Assembly (NCBI GenBank): GCA_937928165.1
Contig: CALFVT010000004.1
Location: forward strand, 186,001 to 250,000
Direction of reading: 5' to 3'
Source: an uncultured Caulobacterales bacterium
Lineage (GTDB): Bacteria > Pseudomonadota > Alphaproteobacteria > Caulobacterales > Maricaulaceae
DNA: 64,000 nucleotides
This document shows, in pieces, positions 13,032 through 22,444 of the stretch. The notes beneath the pieces were generated by a model. It saw only the letters and a list, made by a program, of their open reading frames with translations. It was not told the origin of the DNA and made no database searches. The number at the start of each line of letters is the position of its first letter. The stretch's first letter is position 1. A program made the position numbers and the translations under genes.

Positions 13032-14957
13032 ATGGTAGAATCAATCGGGTCTAAAATCCGTAATACGCTTGTCGGACTTCTTATTGGCCTTCTCGTTATT
13101 GGCTTTGCCATTTGGGGGGTAAGTGATGTCTTCACACCGAGCGGCACAAATTCCGCTGCTGCCGTTGGAGACGAGCAAATTACACTTCTGGAATTTGAAA
13201 CCGCCTTTCGCCGAGAGCTTGAATCGCAAGCCCAAGAATCAGAGCGCGCCCTAACAAACCAAGAGGCATATGCAGCAGGTATTCACAACCAAGTTTTAGG
13301 GCAAATGGTGACTCAAAAAGCGATTGACGTTGACGCAACCGATCTCGGTATTGGTGTCAACCGCAGAACGGCGCGAAAGCTTGTCGGTGAAATCCCTGCT
13401 TTCACAGATGAACTCACGAATAAGTTTAGCGAGGACAAATTGAACAGCGTCCTACAGCGTATGCGCATTACGCGAGATCAATTTGAAAAAGATATGTTGC
13501 AAAATTTACGCAGCCAGCAAACAGTGCCCGCTATTGTTTCTGGAATTGACGTGCCAACGACAATGGCTGAAAACTTTTATAGTTTCGTTACAGAGCAACG
13601 CAAAGCGTCTGTATTGACGCTTTCTGAAGCCGCCGTAGACGCTCCCGCCGACCCAAGTGATGACGTCCTCAAAGATTATATTAATGCCAATCAAGCGCGT
13701 TTTACAGCACCGGAATACCGAAAACTAACTTATATCCGTATTGAACCTGTCGACTTGACTGCTGACATCACGATTAATGAAGACGACGTTCAAGCAGGTT
13801 TTCAATACCGCATTGACCGGGGCGAACTTGGCACTCAAGAAACGCGGTCCGTTATACAGATTAATGCCTCAAGTGAAAATATTGCCAATCAGGTTCTTGA
13901 GCAAATCAAGCTTGGACTTGACCCCGCTGAGATAGCCTCCGGACTCGGCCTTGATACGCCTTTAACATATGATAGCGTTTTAAAAGATGCGGTTGTTGAT
14001 CCGGTTGTCGCTGAGACCGCATTTGAGCTTGGCGCCAATGAAAGCGCGGTGGTCAAAAATGATTTTGATGTTTGGATGGTTGTGCAAACAAGCTTTATTA
14101 ATCCTGCTACAACTCCTGTTCTTGAGGATATGCGTGAGGAAATTGAGCAGGAATTACTCACTGAAATCGCACAAGAAAAGCTTTTTGATATTACAACGGA
14201 TATTGAAAATGCGATTCAAGACGGCCTATCAATTGAAGAAATCTCACAGCAATATGAAGTCCCCTATTCTACGGTCACATTTATCAACCGCCGGGGCGCA
14301 TTACAAGATGGCACACGCCTTGACGGTACAAGCAATATTCCGGGCATTGCCACAGATGACAAAATCTTACGTGAAATTTTTACCGCCGATATTGGCCGCG
14401 TCAGCGATTTGTTTGAAACGACTACAAAAGGTTGGATGGCCGTTCGCGTTGATGATTCGATTGAACCGACCCTTCGTCCCTTTGACACAATTCGCGATAA
14501 TGCGCTTGCGAATTGGAAAACAGAAGCGATTGACGATCTGCTCCAAGAGAAAATGCTTGATATTGCGAGCCGCGTACAAACCGGTGAGCAGCTCTCCGCT
14601 ATTGCAGAAGAGATCGGCGCAGGGGCTGCAATAACAGATGTCTCCCTTGTTCGCGGCCAGCCAGACCCGTCATTGGGTCCAAGAGTGGTTGTTGGCCTGC
14701 TTGACGGACTTATCGGCGATGTTTCACGCGGGCCCGGAGCTGCGCCTCTTACGCGGCAAGTCGCGGTTTTGACAGATATTATTGCTAATAATGATGGACT
14801 TGCAGGGCAATTTGCCGATGTTGTGGAGCAACAATTACTTAATGCCATAAGCTCTGACATCCAAACCGCTTACAGCGCCGCCATATTTAAAGAAAACCCT
14901 GTTGCAGAATACCCCGCCCAAATTGCACGCGCTTTGGGCGTAGACGCGCCTAATTAG
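13032..14957 (+). CDS. ppiD: PpiD-like peptidyl-prolyl isomerase/periplasmic folding factor
   Basis: This 641-aa membrane-anchored protein should assist folding of exported proteins at the Sec translocon. A single helix near the N-terminus (about 11-31, LVGLLIGLLVIGFAIWGVSDVF) is followed by a SurA_N/PpiD-type chaperone region (GDEQITLLEFETAFRREL; RMRITRDQFEKDML). The parvulin-like centre (about 235-365) is diverged, so isomerase activity is uncertain, as in E. coli PpiD. It starts the rightward run into trpE (10-bp gap). PpiD-trpE-trpGDC order is common in alphaproteobacteria. Confidence 0.88.
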   Translation: MVESIGSKIRNTLVGLLIGLLVIGFAIWGVSDVFTPSGTNSAAAVGDEQITLLEFETAFRRELESQAQESERALTNQEAYAAGIHNQVLGQMVTQKAIDVDATDLGIGVNRRTARKLVGEIPAFTDELTNKFSEDKLNSVLQRMRITRDQFEKDMLQNLRSQQTVPAIVSGIDVPTTMAENFYSFVTEQRKASVLTLSEAAVDAPADPSDDVLKDYINANQARFTAPEYRKLTYIRIEPVDLTADITINEDDVQAGFQYRIDRGELGTQETRSVIQINASSENIANQVLEQIKLGLDPAEIASGLGLDTPLTYDSVLKDAVVDPVVAETAFELGANESAVVKNDFDVWMVVQTSFINPATTPVLEDMREEIEQELLTEIAQEKLFDITTDIENAIQDGLSIEEISQQYEVPYSTVTFINRRGALQDGTRLDGTSNIPGIATDDKILREIFTADIGRVSDLFETTTKGWMAVRVDDSIEPTLRPFDTIRDNALANWKTEAIDDLLQEKMLDIASRVQTGEQLSAIAEEIGAGAAITDVSLVRGQPDPSLGPRVVVGLLDGLIGDVSRGPGAAPLTRQVAVLTDIIANNDGLAGQFADVVEQQLLNAISSDIQTAYSAAIFKENPVAEYPAQIARALGVDAPN

Positions 14958-14967
14958 GGCGTATCCT

Positions 14968-16476
14968 ATGGCGCCCACTTTTTTTCCTGCACTCAGCGGG
15001 TTTGCTCCGCTATATCAGGCTGGGCAAAGCCAAATTGTCTATCAGCGGGCTATCAATGATATTGATACACCCGTGTCAGCCTATTTGAAACTCGCCCTTG
15101 GTAAGCCCTATGCGTTTTTGTTTGAGTCCGTTCAAGGCGGCGAGCAGCGCGGGCGCTATTCTTTCCTCGGCTTTTCTCCCGATATTGTCTGGCGTTCCAA
15201 AAACGGCCAAGCCGAGATTGCGCGTGGTACTGATAATATTAAAGCTAAAAACTTTACCTCCATTGACACAAAGCCGCTAGACAGTCTGCGCGCGCTCCAA
15301 GCGGAATGTTGCTTTGATCTGCCAGATGGCATGCCCCCAATGGCGGCGGGGTTATTTGGTTATCTTGGCTATGACATGGTGCGCGAGGTTGAACATCTTC
15401 CCGAAGGCAACCCCGATGTTATTGGCACGCCCGATGCAATTATGGTGCGCCCGACGATTATTGCCATATTTGACCAAATTGCCCAAGAGATTATTTTTGC
15501 GACCCCTGTTGATGGACAAAAAGGCGGCAATGCCAGTGCAGCCTATGACGCGGCCTGCGCGCGAATAGCCCATGTTGTCAAAGACTTAAACCTGCCTGCC
15601 GGGCGCTCTCATATTCCCGATTTGGAGCCGCTGATTATAAAGCCCGTACTCGGCACAGATGAAGCGAGTTTTAAAGCGCGCGTTCATAAAGCCAAAGACT
15701 ATGTCAAAGCCGGAGATGTGTTCCAAGTGGTGATCGGGCAGCGGCTTGAGGCGGATATGCCCGCCAGTGAGTTTGCGCTATACCGTTCACTCCGGCGCAT
15801 GAACCCCTCGCCCTTTTTATATTTTCTACATTTTGACGATCACGTCATTGTTGGGTCTAGCCCAGAAATCCTCGTGCGTTTACGGGACGGCATCGTGACC
15901 ATACGGCCTATCGCGGGGACGCGCCCGCGCGGCGCAACACCTGCAGCAGATATAGCGATGGAAGCCGAATTATTAGCCGATAAGAAAGAATGCGCGGAGC
16001 ACCTTATGCTACTTGATTTGGGGCGCAATGATGTGGGCCGCGTTTCAAAGCCTGGCACAGTTAAGGTCACGGAACAATTTATCATTGAGCGTTATAGCCA
16101 TGTCATGCATATCGTCTCGAATGTCGAAGGAGAACTTCGGGATGATCTTGACGCAATCTCTGCGCTGTTTGCCGGCTTTCCAGCAGGGACAGTCTCCGGC
16201 GCGCCCAAAGTACGGGCAATGGAAATCATTGACGAGCTCGAGACCGAACGGCGGGGTATTTACGGCGGGGCCGTTGGATATATCTCGGCGGACGGGAATA
16301 TGGATACAGCTATTGTTCTGCGCACGGCGATTATCAAAGATGGTAAGCTTCACGTTCGCGCAGGGGCGGGGATTGTCATGGATTCAAACGCGAAAATGGA
16401 ATTTGAAGAAACCCTACATAAATCGGCTGCTCTTTTCCGCGCCGCAGAACATAGCCCCAAATTTGATCGGAATTAG
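14968..16476 (+). CDS. trpE: Anthranilate synthase component I
   Basis: TrpE turns chorismate plus ammonia into anthranilate, the first step of tryptophan synthesis. The 502-aa protein carries the N-terminal region with the LLES-type tryptophan-feedback motif (FLFESVQGGEQRGRYSF, about residue 54). The catalytic chorismate-binding domain includes PIAGTRPRG, LLDLGRNDVGRVS and FPAGTVSGAPKVRAMEII. It is followed two bases later by trpG. No leader peptide or attenuator is visible between ppiD and trpE. Confidence 0.97.
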   Translation: MAPTFFPALSGFAPLYQAGQSQIVYQRAINDIDTPVSAYLKLALGKPYAFLFESVQGGEQRGRYSFLGFSPDIVWRSKNGQAEIARGTDNIKAKNFTSIDTKPLDSLRALQAECCFDLPDGMPPMAAGLFGYLGYDMVREVEHLPEGNPDVIGTPDAIMVRPTIIAIFDQIAQEIIFATPVDGQKGGNASAAYDAACARIAHVVKDLNLPAGRSHIPDLEPLIIKPVLGTDEASFKARVHKAKDYVKAGDVFQVVIGQRLEADMPASEFALYRSLRRMNPSPFLYFLHFDDHVIVGSSPEILVRLRDGIVTIRPIAGTRPRGATPAADIAMEAELLADKKECAEHLMLLDLGRNDVGRVSKPGTVKVTEQFIIERYSHVMHIVSNVEGELRDDLDAISALFAGFPAGTVSGAPKVRAMEIIDELETERRGIYGGAVGYISADGNMDTAIVLRTAIIKDGKLHVRAGAGIVMDSNAKMEFEETLHKSAALFRAAEHSPKFDRN

Positions 16477-16478
16477 TC

Positions 16479-17057
16479 ATGTTACTGGTCATCGATAATT
16501 ACGACAGCTTTACCTATAATCTTGTTCACTACGCGCAAGAAATCGGCGCGAAAACCCATGTTATTCGTAATGATGATATGAGCGCAGCAGAGGCCTTAAA
16601 GCTAGGCGCAAAGGCTGTTCTGATATCGCCCGGCCCGAAAACCCCTAATGAAGCAGGCATGTGCCTTGATATCTTAAAGCAAGCCCCGAATGATCTACCT
16701 ATTTTTGGCGTCTGCCTTGGAATGCAATCTATGGGGCAAGCTTTTGGCGGCAAGGTCATTGCGGCCAAAGAGATTATGCACGGCAAAACATCGGATATTC
16801 ATCACAATAATAGCGGCGTATTTCATGGACTCCCAAACCCCTTTACCGCAACGCGCTATCACAGTCTTGCGGTTGAGCGGGCGAGCCTGCCCGATAGCCT
16901 GATTGCCAATGCGTGGACGGGTGACGGTGAAATTATGGGGCTTCGTCACATCTCGCGCCCAATACACGGGGTACAGTTTCATCCCGAATCGATCGCCTCA
17001 GAATATGGTCATGACATGATCCGGCGGTTTTTAACCGAGGCAAAGTTTGGTTTATGA
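16479..17057 (+). CDS. trpG: Anthranilate synthase component II (glutaminase)
   Basis: This 192-aa class I glutamine amidotransferase supplies ammonia to TrpE. The triad is complete: Cys79 in FGVCLGMQ, and His168 with Glu170 in VQFHPES. DNYDSFTYNLVHY at the N-terminus is typical of TrpG/PabA, so it may also serve PabB. It overlaps trpD by ATGA, showing translational coupling within trpE-G-D-C. Confidence 0.97.
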   Translation: MLLVIDNYDSFTYNLVHYAQEIGAKTHVIRNDDMSAAEALKLGAKAVLISPGPKTPNEAGMCLDILKQAPNDLPIFGVCLGMQSMGQAFGGKVIAAKEIMHGKTSDIHHNNSGVFHGLPNPFTATRYHSLAVERASLPDSLIANAWTGDGEIMGLRHISRPIHGVQFHPESIASEYGHDMIRRFLTEAKFGL

Positions 17058-18082
17058 GCGGCGATGCACCCCCTTTTGACGCCGCTATTTTAAAGCAAAT
17101 CGCAGCGGGTGAGCGCCCGAGCGAGGATAGAGTCGAGGCCGCCCTCACCTCTATTTTGGGCGGCGGCGCGAATGATGCGCAAATCGCAGCCTTGCTTATG
17201 GGGCTTGAAACCCTCGGCGTCACCGCCGCGGAGGTGAAGGCTGGTACCCGGGTCATGCGCGCTCATATGCGGCCTGTGCCTATAGGTTTTGATGTGCTCG
17301 ATATTGTCGGCACAGGCGGAACGGGGCTGCACACCCTCTCAATTTCAACGGCGAGCATGATTGTTTGCGCGGGCGCAGGCGCGAAAATAGCCAAACATGG
17401 CAACCGCGCCGCCAGTAGCCTCACGGGTACAGCCGACACCCTCTCGCAGCTCGGCGTTAATTTGGATATTACGCCCGAAAAAGCAGCGGAGTGTATAAAA
17501 ACGGCAGGATTAGGCTTCTTATTCGCGCCCAATCATCACCCGGCCATGCGCTTTGTTGGCCCCGCGCGGAAATCTATGAAAATTCGCACGCTTTTCAATC
17601 TCTTAGGGCCACTTTCTAATCCTGCAAACACCAAGCGGCAGCTCTTAGGTGTGTGTGATAATCGCTGGCGGCAGCCTATGGCTGAAACCCTTCGCGATCT
17701 TGGCAGTACCCATGCGTGGATTGTTCACGGTGAAGACGGCCTCGACGAGTTGACCACGACAGGGCAGAGCTTTGTCACCGAGCTAAAAGACGGGCAGCTG
17801 CGTGAATTTGAAATCATCCCTGAAGATTACGGCATCGCGCGGGCGTCTATGGATGATCTGCGGGGCGGCAGAGCTGATGTCAATGCAAAAGCGTTACAGG
17901 CTCTCCTCGGCGGCGCACTATCACCTTACCGCGATATTGTTCGCCTGAATAGCGGCGCAGCGCTATATATTGCAGGCCTATCAGCCAGCGTAGAGAGCGG
18001 CATTATCATGGCCACCCAGAGCATAGATAGCGGGGCGGCCAAATTGGCACTGGATAAGCTTATTGAGGTTACGAATGGCTAG
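17054..18082 (+). CDS. trpD: Anthranilate phosphoribosyltransferase
   Basis: TrpD joins anthranilate to PRPP. The 342-aa protein shows the family motifs: VGTGGTGLHTLSISTAS (the PRPP-binding GTGGD-type loop, here GTGGTG), KHGNRAASS, the PARKSMKIRTLFNLLGPL segment and NPA. The third position of the GTGGD loop is Thr rather than Asp, a variant worth noting but with the rest intact. It overlaps trpG by four bases and the trpC start by eight. Confidence 0.96.
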   Translation: MSGDAPPFDAAILKQIAAGERPSEDRVEAALTSILGGGANDAQIAALLMGLETLGVTAAEVKAGTRVMRAHMRPVPIGFDVLDIVGTGGTGLHTLSISTASMIVCAGAGAKIAKHGNRAASSLTGTADTLSQLGVNLDITPEKAAECIKTAGLGFLFAPNHHPAMRFVGPARKSMKIRTLFNLLGPLSNPANTKRQLLGVCDNRWRQPMAETLRDLGSTHAWIVHGEDGLDELTTTGQSFVTELKDGQLREFEIIPEDYGIARASMDDLRGGRADVNAKALQALLGGALSPYRDIVRLNSGAALYIAGLSASVESGIIMATQSIDSGAAKLALDKLIEVTNG

Positions 18083-18875
18083 TTTGATGGATGCGCCGGA
18101 TGTGCTGAAAAAGATTGCCGCCTATAAAGCCAGTGAGCTTGCGGCCCTTAAAGCGCGTTATTCGGAAACTAATCTATTGGATTTAGCCGCCAGTCAATCA
18201 AAACCGCGCGGATTTGAAGCCGCCATTAAAACGGCGGCGCAAAACCGTCATGCCATTATCGCCGAGATTAAAAAGGCCTCACCGTCTAAAGGCTTAATTC
18301 GCGCCAATTTTGATCCTGTCGGTATTGCTAATAGCTATGAGCGCGGCGGAGCAGCTTGTCTATCCGTCTTAACCGACGGCCCCGGGTTTCAAGGCAGTAA
18401 TGATATTTTTACAGCCATACGTGAAGCTTGCCCCTTGCCGCTACTACGTAAAGACTTCATGATCGACCCCATGCAGATCATTGAAAGCCGCGCTCTTGGG
18501 GCGGATTGTATTTTGATTATTATGGCGATGATAGACGATTCGCTTGCGAAGGATTTATTTGACGCCGCGGCAGCCCTTGGCATGGACGCCCTTATTGAAA
18601 CCCACACGCCCAATGAAGTTGAGCGCGGGCTTAAACTACGCGGCACCCTCATGGGGGTGAATAACCGAGATCTGCGAACATTTGAAACAAGTCTCGATAA
18701 TTTCTCAAAACTCGCGGCAGATATGCCGGACGATATAGTGCTTATTGCCGAGAGCGGGATTTTCACCCGCGAAGATATTGAGCGCCTCACCCATGAAGGT
18801 GCGCAGGGTTTTTTAATCGGCGAGAGCTTAATGCGGCAAGATGATATAGAGCAAGCCCTTCGGCGGCTCGTATAA
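18075..18875 (+). CDS. trpC: Indole-3-glycerol phosphate synthase
   Basis: TrpC closes the indole ring of tryptophan. I start it at the ATG at 18075 (MASLMDAPDV), which has GAGG at 18065-18068 six bases upstream; the frame extends to a TTG at 18063 inside trpD but that start is unlikely. The product is 266 aa, a TIM barrel with catalytic Lys in IIAEIKKASPSKG and LLRKDFM, and Glu in IAESGIFTRED. It is not fused to TrpF, as in enterics; trpF, trpB and trpA are not in this window. Confidence 0.96.
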   Translation: MASLMDAPDVLKKIAAYKASELAALKARYSETNLLDLAASQSKPRGFEAAIKTAAQNRHAIIAEIKKASPSKGLIRANFDPVGIANSYERGGAACLSVLTDGPGFQGSNDIFTAIREACPLPLLRKDFMIDPMQIIESRALGADCILIIMAMIDDSLAKDLFDAAAALGMDALIETHTPNEVERGLKLRGTLMGVNNRDLRTFETSLDNFSKLAADMPDDIVLIAESGIFTREDIERLTHEGAQGFLIGESLMRQDDIEQALRRLV

Positions 18876-18996
18876 TCACGCCATTTAAATAAACCTATAA
18901 ATCAGGCCTAAGGCTTAAGCGCCATTTTTCCTTGCATATTTTTCGCATAGGCGTAGAGCCACGCGCGAGTATATATGCGGTAAAAAGGGAAATATC

Positions 18997-20679
18997 ATGC
19001 GCGCATCGCTGACACAATTTGCCCGTAAAGTCGGAATGGTTGATAATGCTAATCGCGGCGGTGTCGCTTTGACGCCCTTGCAGGCCAAAACGGAAGTTTT
19101 ATCCGGCCTCACCGTGGCTCTCGCCCTTGTTCCCGAAGCGGTGGCCTTTGCGTTTGTGGCAGGAGTTCATCCGCTAGTTGGGCTCTATGCGGCTTTTATC
19201 GTTGGCCTTATCACCGCCGTTATGGGCGGGCGCCCCGGTATGATTTCAGGGGCCACAGGAGCCTTAGCCGTGGTCATGGTCGCCTTGGTTGCGCAGCACG
19301 GGGTTGAATATCTTTTCGCAACCGTTGTCCTGATGGGACTTTTACAAATTTTGGCGGGTGTTTTCCGCCTTGGTAAGTTTATTCGCCTTGTCCCCCATCC
19401 AGTTATGCTTGGCTTTGTTAACGGCCTCGCGATTGTTATCTTCCTTGCTCAACTTAAACAATTTGAAGTCCCTGCCGATATCGGCGCAGATATAGCCCAC
19501 AGCGCCGCTGACGGCTCTCACGGTGGGTTTATGTCCATATTTTCTGCTAATTATATGACAGGACTACCGCTTATTTTAATGCTAGGCCTCACAGTTTTAA
19601 CTATGGTGATTATTTGGGGGACGCCAAAACTCACCAAAGCTATTCCCGCGCCGCTTGCGGGTATCGGTATCGTTGCCGCGCTTGTGATTTTTATGGGGAT
19701 TGATACGCCAACTGTCGGCTCACTCACTGAAGCTACGGGCGGGATCAAAGGCAGCCTCCCGCCGTTCCATATTCCGATGGTGCCGTTTAATTTTGAAACC
19801 TTTGAAATCATATTGCCTTACGCCGTTATCCTTGCGGCCATTGGTCTTATCGAGAGCCTTTTGACCCTTAACCTTGTCGGAGAAATGACAGGACAAAAAG
19901 GCGGTGCGTCGAAGGAATGCCTCGCCCAAGGTACAGCCAATATCGTTACAGGTTTCTTTGGCGGTATGGGCGGCTGTGCGATGATTGGCCAAAGCATGAT
20001 TAATGTGAAGTCTGGCGGCCGAACACGGCTATCAGGTATTAGCGCCGCGCTTTTCCTCCTCGCCTTTATTTTAGTCGGCTCATCCCTCATAGAGCAAATC
20101 CCCCTCGCTGCCCTTGTTGGGGTAATGTTCATGGTGGTGATCGGAACTTTCGCATGGCAAAGCCTTAGGATTATGCCGAAAATTCCGCGCCTTGATGCTT
20201 TTGTTATCGTGCTTGTCACGGTTGTCACGGTCATGCACGACTTGGCCATTGCTGTGGTCGTCGGCGTTATTGTCTCCGCCCTTGCCTATGCGTGGAATAA
20301 TGCGCGGCGTATTCATATCATTGAGCGCGATTCAATCAGAGAGCCCGGCGCGAAAGTTTATGAAATCGAAGGCCCGCTTTTCTTTGGCTCAACGGCAGGC
20401 TTTGCTGAACTCTTCACCATTGAAGATGATCCAGATATAGTTATTGTGGATTTCATGCGCTCGCGGGTTGTCGATCAATCGGCGCTCCAAGCGATTGAAG
20501 ACCTTGCAGCCAAATATAAAGCGGCCGGAAAAGAGCTAAAGCTGCGTCACCTGACCCGCGATTGCCATAGGCTTTTAAACCGCGCAGGACAGCTTATGGT
20601 CGACACCCAAGACGATCCGAATTACGGCATTGCCGTTGATTACCAAGTCAAAACGGGCGTATTTGGCAGCGGGCATTAA
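18997..20679 (+). CDS. SulP/SLC26 family anion transporter with STAS domain
   Basis: This 560-aa inner-membrane protein has about ten to twelve hydrophobic segments (about 25-440) and a C-terminal STAS domain (about 455-550, with [21 protein letters not shown]). The [21 protein letters not shown] opening is the conserved SulP helix 1. Members carry sulfate, bicarbonate or other anions, and substrate cannot be read from the sequence. The cys genes downstream make sulfate attractive, but they are not in the same operon. It stands alone between trpC and the convergent xylanase gene. Confidence 0.85.
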   Translation: MRASLTQFARKVGMVDNANRGGVALTPLQAKTEVLSGLTVALALVPEAVAFAFVAGVHPLVGLYAAFIVGLITAVMGGRPGMISGATGALAVVMVALVAQHGVEYLFATVVLMGLLQILAGVFRLGKFIRLVPHPVMLGFVNGLAIVIFLAQLKQFEVPADIGADIAHSAADGSHGGFMSIFSANYMTGLPLILMLGLTVLTMVIIWGTPKLTKAIPAPLAGIGIVAALVIFMGIDTPTVGSLTEATGGIKGSLPPFHIPMVPFNFETFEIILPYAVILAAIGLIESLLTLNLVGEMTGQKGGASKECLAQGTANIVTGFFGGMGGCAMIGQSMINVKSGGRTRLSGISAALFLLAFILVGSSLIEQIPLAALVGVMFMVVIGTFAWQSLRIMPKIPRLDAFVIVLVTVVTVMHDLAIAVVVGVIVSALAYAWNNARRIHIIERDSIREPGAKVYEIEGPLFFGSTAGFAELFTIEDDPDIVIVDFMRSRVVDQSALQAIEDLAAKYKAAGKELKLRHLTRDCHRLLNRAGQLMVDTQDDPNYGIAVDYQVKTGVFGSGH

Positions 20680-20688
20680 ACCCGCCCT
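20669..20688 (+). terminator. Possible weak terminator hairpin between sulP and xylanase gene
   Basis: GCGGG (20669-20673) and CCCGC (20681-20685) can form a 5-bp stem around the SulP stop codon. Only a short T run follows (CCTTTA). The two flanking genes converge here, so a terminator is expected, but this one is weak. Confidence 0.3.
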
Positions 20689-20693
20689 TTAGT

Positions 20694-21938
20694 TTAAATA
20701 ACGAAGTTCGGGTCTGTTATCGCAAAGAAGGACGATTTAGGGTCCCCATTTCGGTCAAATAACAGCGGGTGATTAAACCTCACGGCTGGATTATTATTGG
20801 CCGCACTATCACCATCGGTTACGCCCCAAAGGGTTACAGATTCAACAAAGGGGCGCTGCACAAGGCCCGCAAAGACATCGCGGTAAAGCTGGGCCTGTTG
20901 CTGGAGCAGGTTTTCCGGCGGGTTGGGCCCAAGATCAGGCAAGCAGTTTGTGCCCGTTTCAAAACAGCTTCCGGGGTCTGTATACATATTAATGTCCATT
21001 TCCGTTATATGGGTGATTAAATCCGGAAAAGCATTGTTTACGGCATCAATAGAGTCCAAAACTGACGCTGCCGTTGTTTCCAACCGTAAATGGGCTTGGT
21101 GTCCGGCCCCATCAATGGGCACGCCGCGGTCACGTAAGCGGCGGATAATGTCCATGAACCATCCAAGTTTAATTGGGTTTTCAGTTTCAAAATCATTTAA
21201 AAATAATTGCGCGTTCGGGTCTGCAGCGCGGGCTGCTATGAAAGCCCAATCTACATAATCAGCATTGCCAACCGCATCATACCAGATTGTCATGCGGTCC
21301 GGCCCTATACCGTTGTCACCGCTAAATATGTCCGTTGATGTGGCTTCATTGACGACGTCCCAAACACTAATGCGGTCTCTAAAATGTTCAACAACTGTGC
21401 CAATATAGGTATCAAGCCGTTGCCGGATTTCATCGCGGGTGCCCACTAAGAAATAGTCTGGCGTTTCTTCATGCCACAAGAGCGAATGCCCTCGAACGGG
21501 CTTTCCGTTTTCCAAAGCAAAATCAATCACGCGGTCTGCGCGGTCAAAATTAAATACGCCTTCTGCGGGTGACATAAACCGCATTTGCATTTCAAACTCC
21601 GGAGTCACGCTGTTGAAATGCTCCAAAGCAATACGGCGAGATTGCGAATTTAAATCATCTGATTGCGGGCTAGATAAGGCGACGCCAATAGTAAAGTTGT
21701 TCTCGAAGACCTCACTTAACATAGGGGGCTGACCCGTACTCCCAACTGGCGGAGGAGGCGGTGGTGGTGGGGGCGGAGGAGGAGGAGGAGGAGGAGGTGG
21801 TGGCGGCGGAGGTGGCGGGACTTGAGCAACGGCCGGCAAAGACGTCGCCCCGCCCCCGCCGCCACAAGCAGATAAAATGCTAGCCCCTGCTCCTGCTAAT
21901 AATTTCAAACGATCACGCGCTGTAAATTCGGCCATCAT
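20694..21938 (-). CDS. GH10 endo-1,4-beta-xylanase, lipoprotein with polyproline linker
   Basis: This protein should hydrolyse xylan at the cell surface. I start it at the ATG at 21938, with AAGG five bases upstream; ATGs at 21950 and 21986 are alternatives. The 414-aa product begins with a twin-Arg-free lipoprotein signal (RDRLKLLAGAGASILSAC; lipidated Cys25). A Gly-rich stretch and 24 consecutive prolines (residues 41-64) follow, then a GH10 domain (about 75-410). Catalytic residues are visible: acid/base Glu198 in WDVVNEATS and nucleophile Glu313 in ITEMDINMY, with NDFETEN and GHQAHL typical of GH10. There are no neighbouring polysaccharide genes; a CE15 lipoprotein lies about 31 kb away in this window. 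Confidence 0.9.
   Translation of the reverse strand: MMAEFTARDRLKLLAGAGASILSACGGGGGATSLPAVAQVPPPPPPPPPPPPPPPPPPPPPPPPVGSTGQPPMLSEVFENNFTIGVALSSPQSDDLNSQSRRIALEHFNSVTPEFEMQMRFMSPAEGVFNFDRADRVIDFALENGKPVRGHSLLWHEETPDYFLVGTRDEIRQRLDTYIGTVVEHFRDRISVWDVVNEATSTDIFSGDNGIGPDRMTIWYDAVGNADYVDWAFIAARAADPNAQLFLNDFETENPIKLGWFMDIIRRLRDRGVPIDGAGHQAHLRLETTAASVLDSIDAVNNAFPDLITHITEMDINMYTDPGSCFETGTNCLPDLGPNPPENLLQQQAQLYRDVFAGLVQRPFVESVTLWGVTDGDSAANNNPAVRFNHPLLFDRNGDPKSSFFAITDPNFVI
21747..21818 (-). repeat. Polyproline-coding GGN microsatellite (24 Pro codons)
   Basis: A 72-bp tract of mixed CCN codons (GGN on the plus strand) encodes 24 consecutive prolines in the xylanase linker. Part of it is a pure GGA run. 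Such a stretch is expected to need EF-P for translation and to be prone to in-frame length change. Confidence 0.9.
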
Positions 21939-22089
21939 GCTTACCTTAGACATATTTTTATTTGGCGGTTTTATATCTTGCCACATTATAAGTTATTGAA
22001 AAAACCACATTTGACTGACGTTATAACAGCTATTTCCAAAGAATTGTTTAAGCGGCGTCACCCTACACAATAATTTTACATAAAACCGA

Positions 22090-22117
22090 TTGTATTAACA
22101 CGTTAATACAGTATAAG
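22090..22117 (+). promoter_or_regulatory. Predicted promoter of the histidine operon
   Basis: A sigma70-like promoter is visible: TTGTAT at 22090-22095, a 16-bp spacer and TATAAG at 22112-22117, ending 18 bp before the first codon of the TrpR-like gene. The palindromic operator at 22091-22110 covers the -35 element and spacer, so a bound repressor would block polymerase. Confidence 0.55.
22091..22110. promoter_or_regulatory. Perfect 20-bp palindrome, candidate operator of the TrpR-like regulator
   Basis: TGTATTAAC and GTTAATACA are exact inverted 9-mers around a 2-bp centre (AC). The length and outer bases (TGTA-N-TA...TA-N-TACA) match the geometry of the E. coli TrpR operator, whose half-site is TGTACTAG. 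It sits in the promoter directly upstream of a TrpR-superfamily gene that heads the his operon, so autoregulation and his repression are likely. Confidence 0.6.
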
Positions 22118-22135
22118 TCCGAAAATCATATAAAT

Positions 22136-22441
22136 ATGCGAGATATTTTGCCGAATGACACCACATATATGCGCCTCGAGACCGCCCTTGCCTCATTGAG
22201 TGACGATAGGGATATGGAACGGTTTTTAACAGATCTCTGCACCCCTGCTGAGTTACGCGCTCTTAGGGAGCGTTGGCAAGTGGCGCAAATACTCAATGAA
22301 AGCCATGCCTCCTACAGAGATATTCACGCCCAAACTGGCGTTTCAACAACCACGATCGGCCGTGTTGCACGATTTTTAAAAGACGAACCCCACCAAGGCT
22401 ACAGGCTTGTTTTAAGCCGCCTTGAAAAACCTACGGATTAA
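22136..22441 (+). CDS. TrpR/YerC-like repressor heading the his operon (HisR-type)
   Basis: This 101-aa protein belongs to the TrpR-like YerC/YecD superfamily. The core LTDLCTPAELRALRERWQVA is followed by a helix-turn-helix with HAQTGVSTTTIGRVARFL (about 62-80). It lies three bases before hisG in the same direction. A related gene heads the his operon in Xanthomonas-type gammaproteobacteria and has been called HisR, so a histidine-responsive repressor is the likely role. A palindrome in its own promoter is the probable operator. The start is not certain: neither this ATG nor the one at 22169 has a good ribosome binding site. Confidence 0.8.
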   Translation: MRDILPNDTTYMRLETALASLSDDRDMERFLTDLCTPAELRALRERWQVAQILNESHASYRDIHAQTGVSTTTIGRVARFLKDEPHQGYRLVLSRLEKPTD

Positions 22442-22444
22442 ACC

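Noticed and set aside
13987-14860. Open frames of about 200 aa on both strands inside ppiD
   Set aside because: They have no family resemblance and lie under a well-supported gene; composition explains them.
14958-14967. trp leader peptide/attenuator before trpE
   Set aside because: Only ten bases separate ppiD and trpE, with no room for a leader; no Trp-rich peptide or paired hairpins was seen upstream of ppiD.
21747-21818. Repetitive GGN tract as a CRISPR or other repeat array
   Set aside because: It is a single microsatellite in frame with a gene, without spacers; it codes for polyproline.
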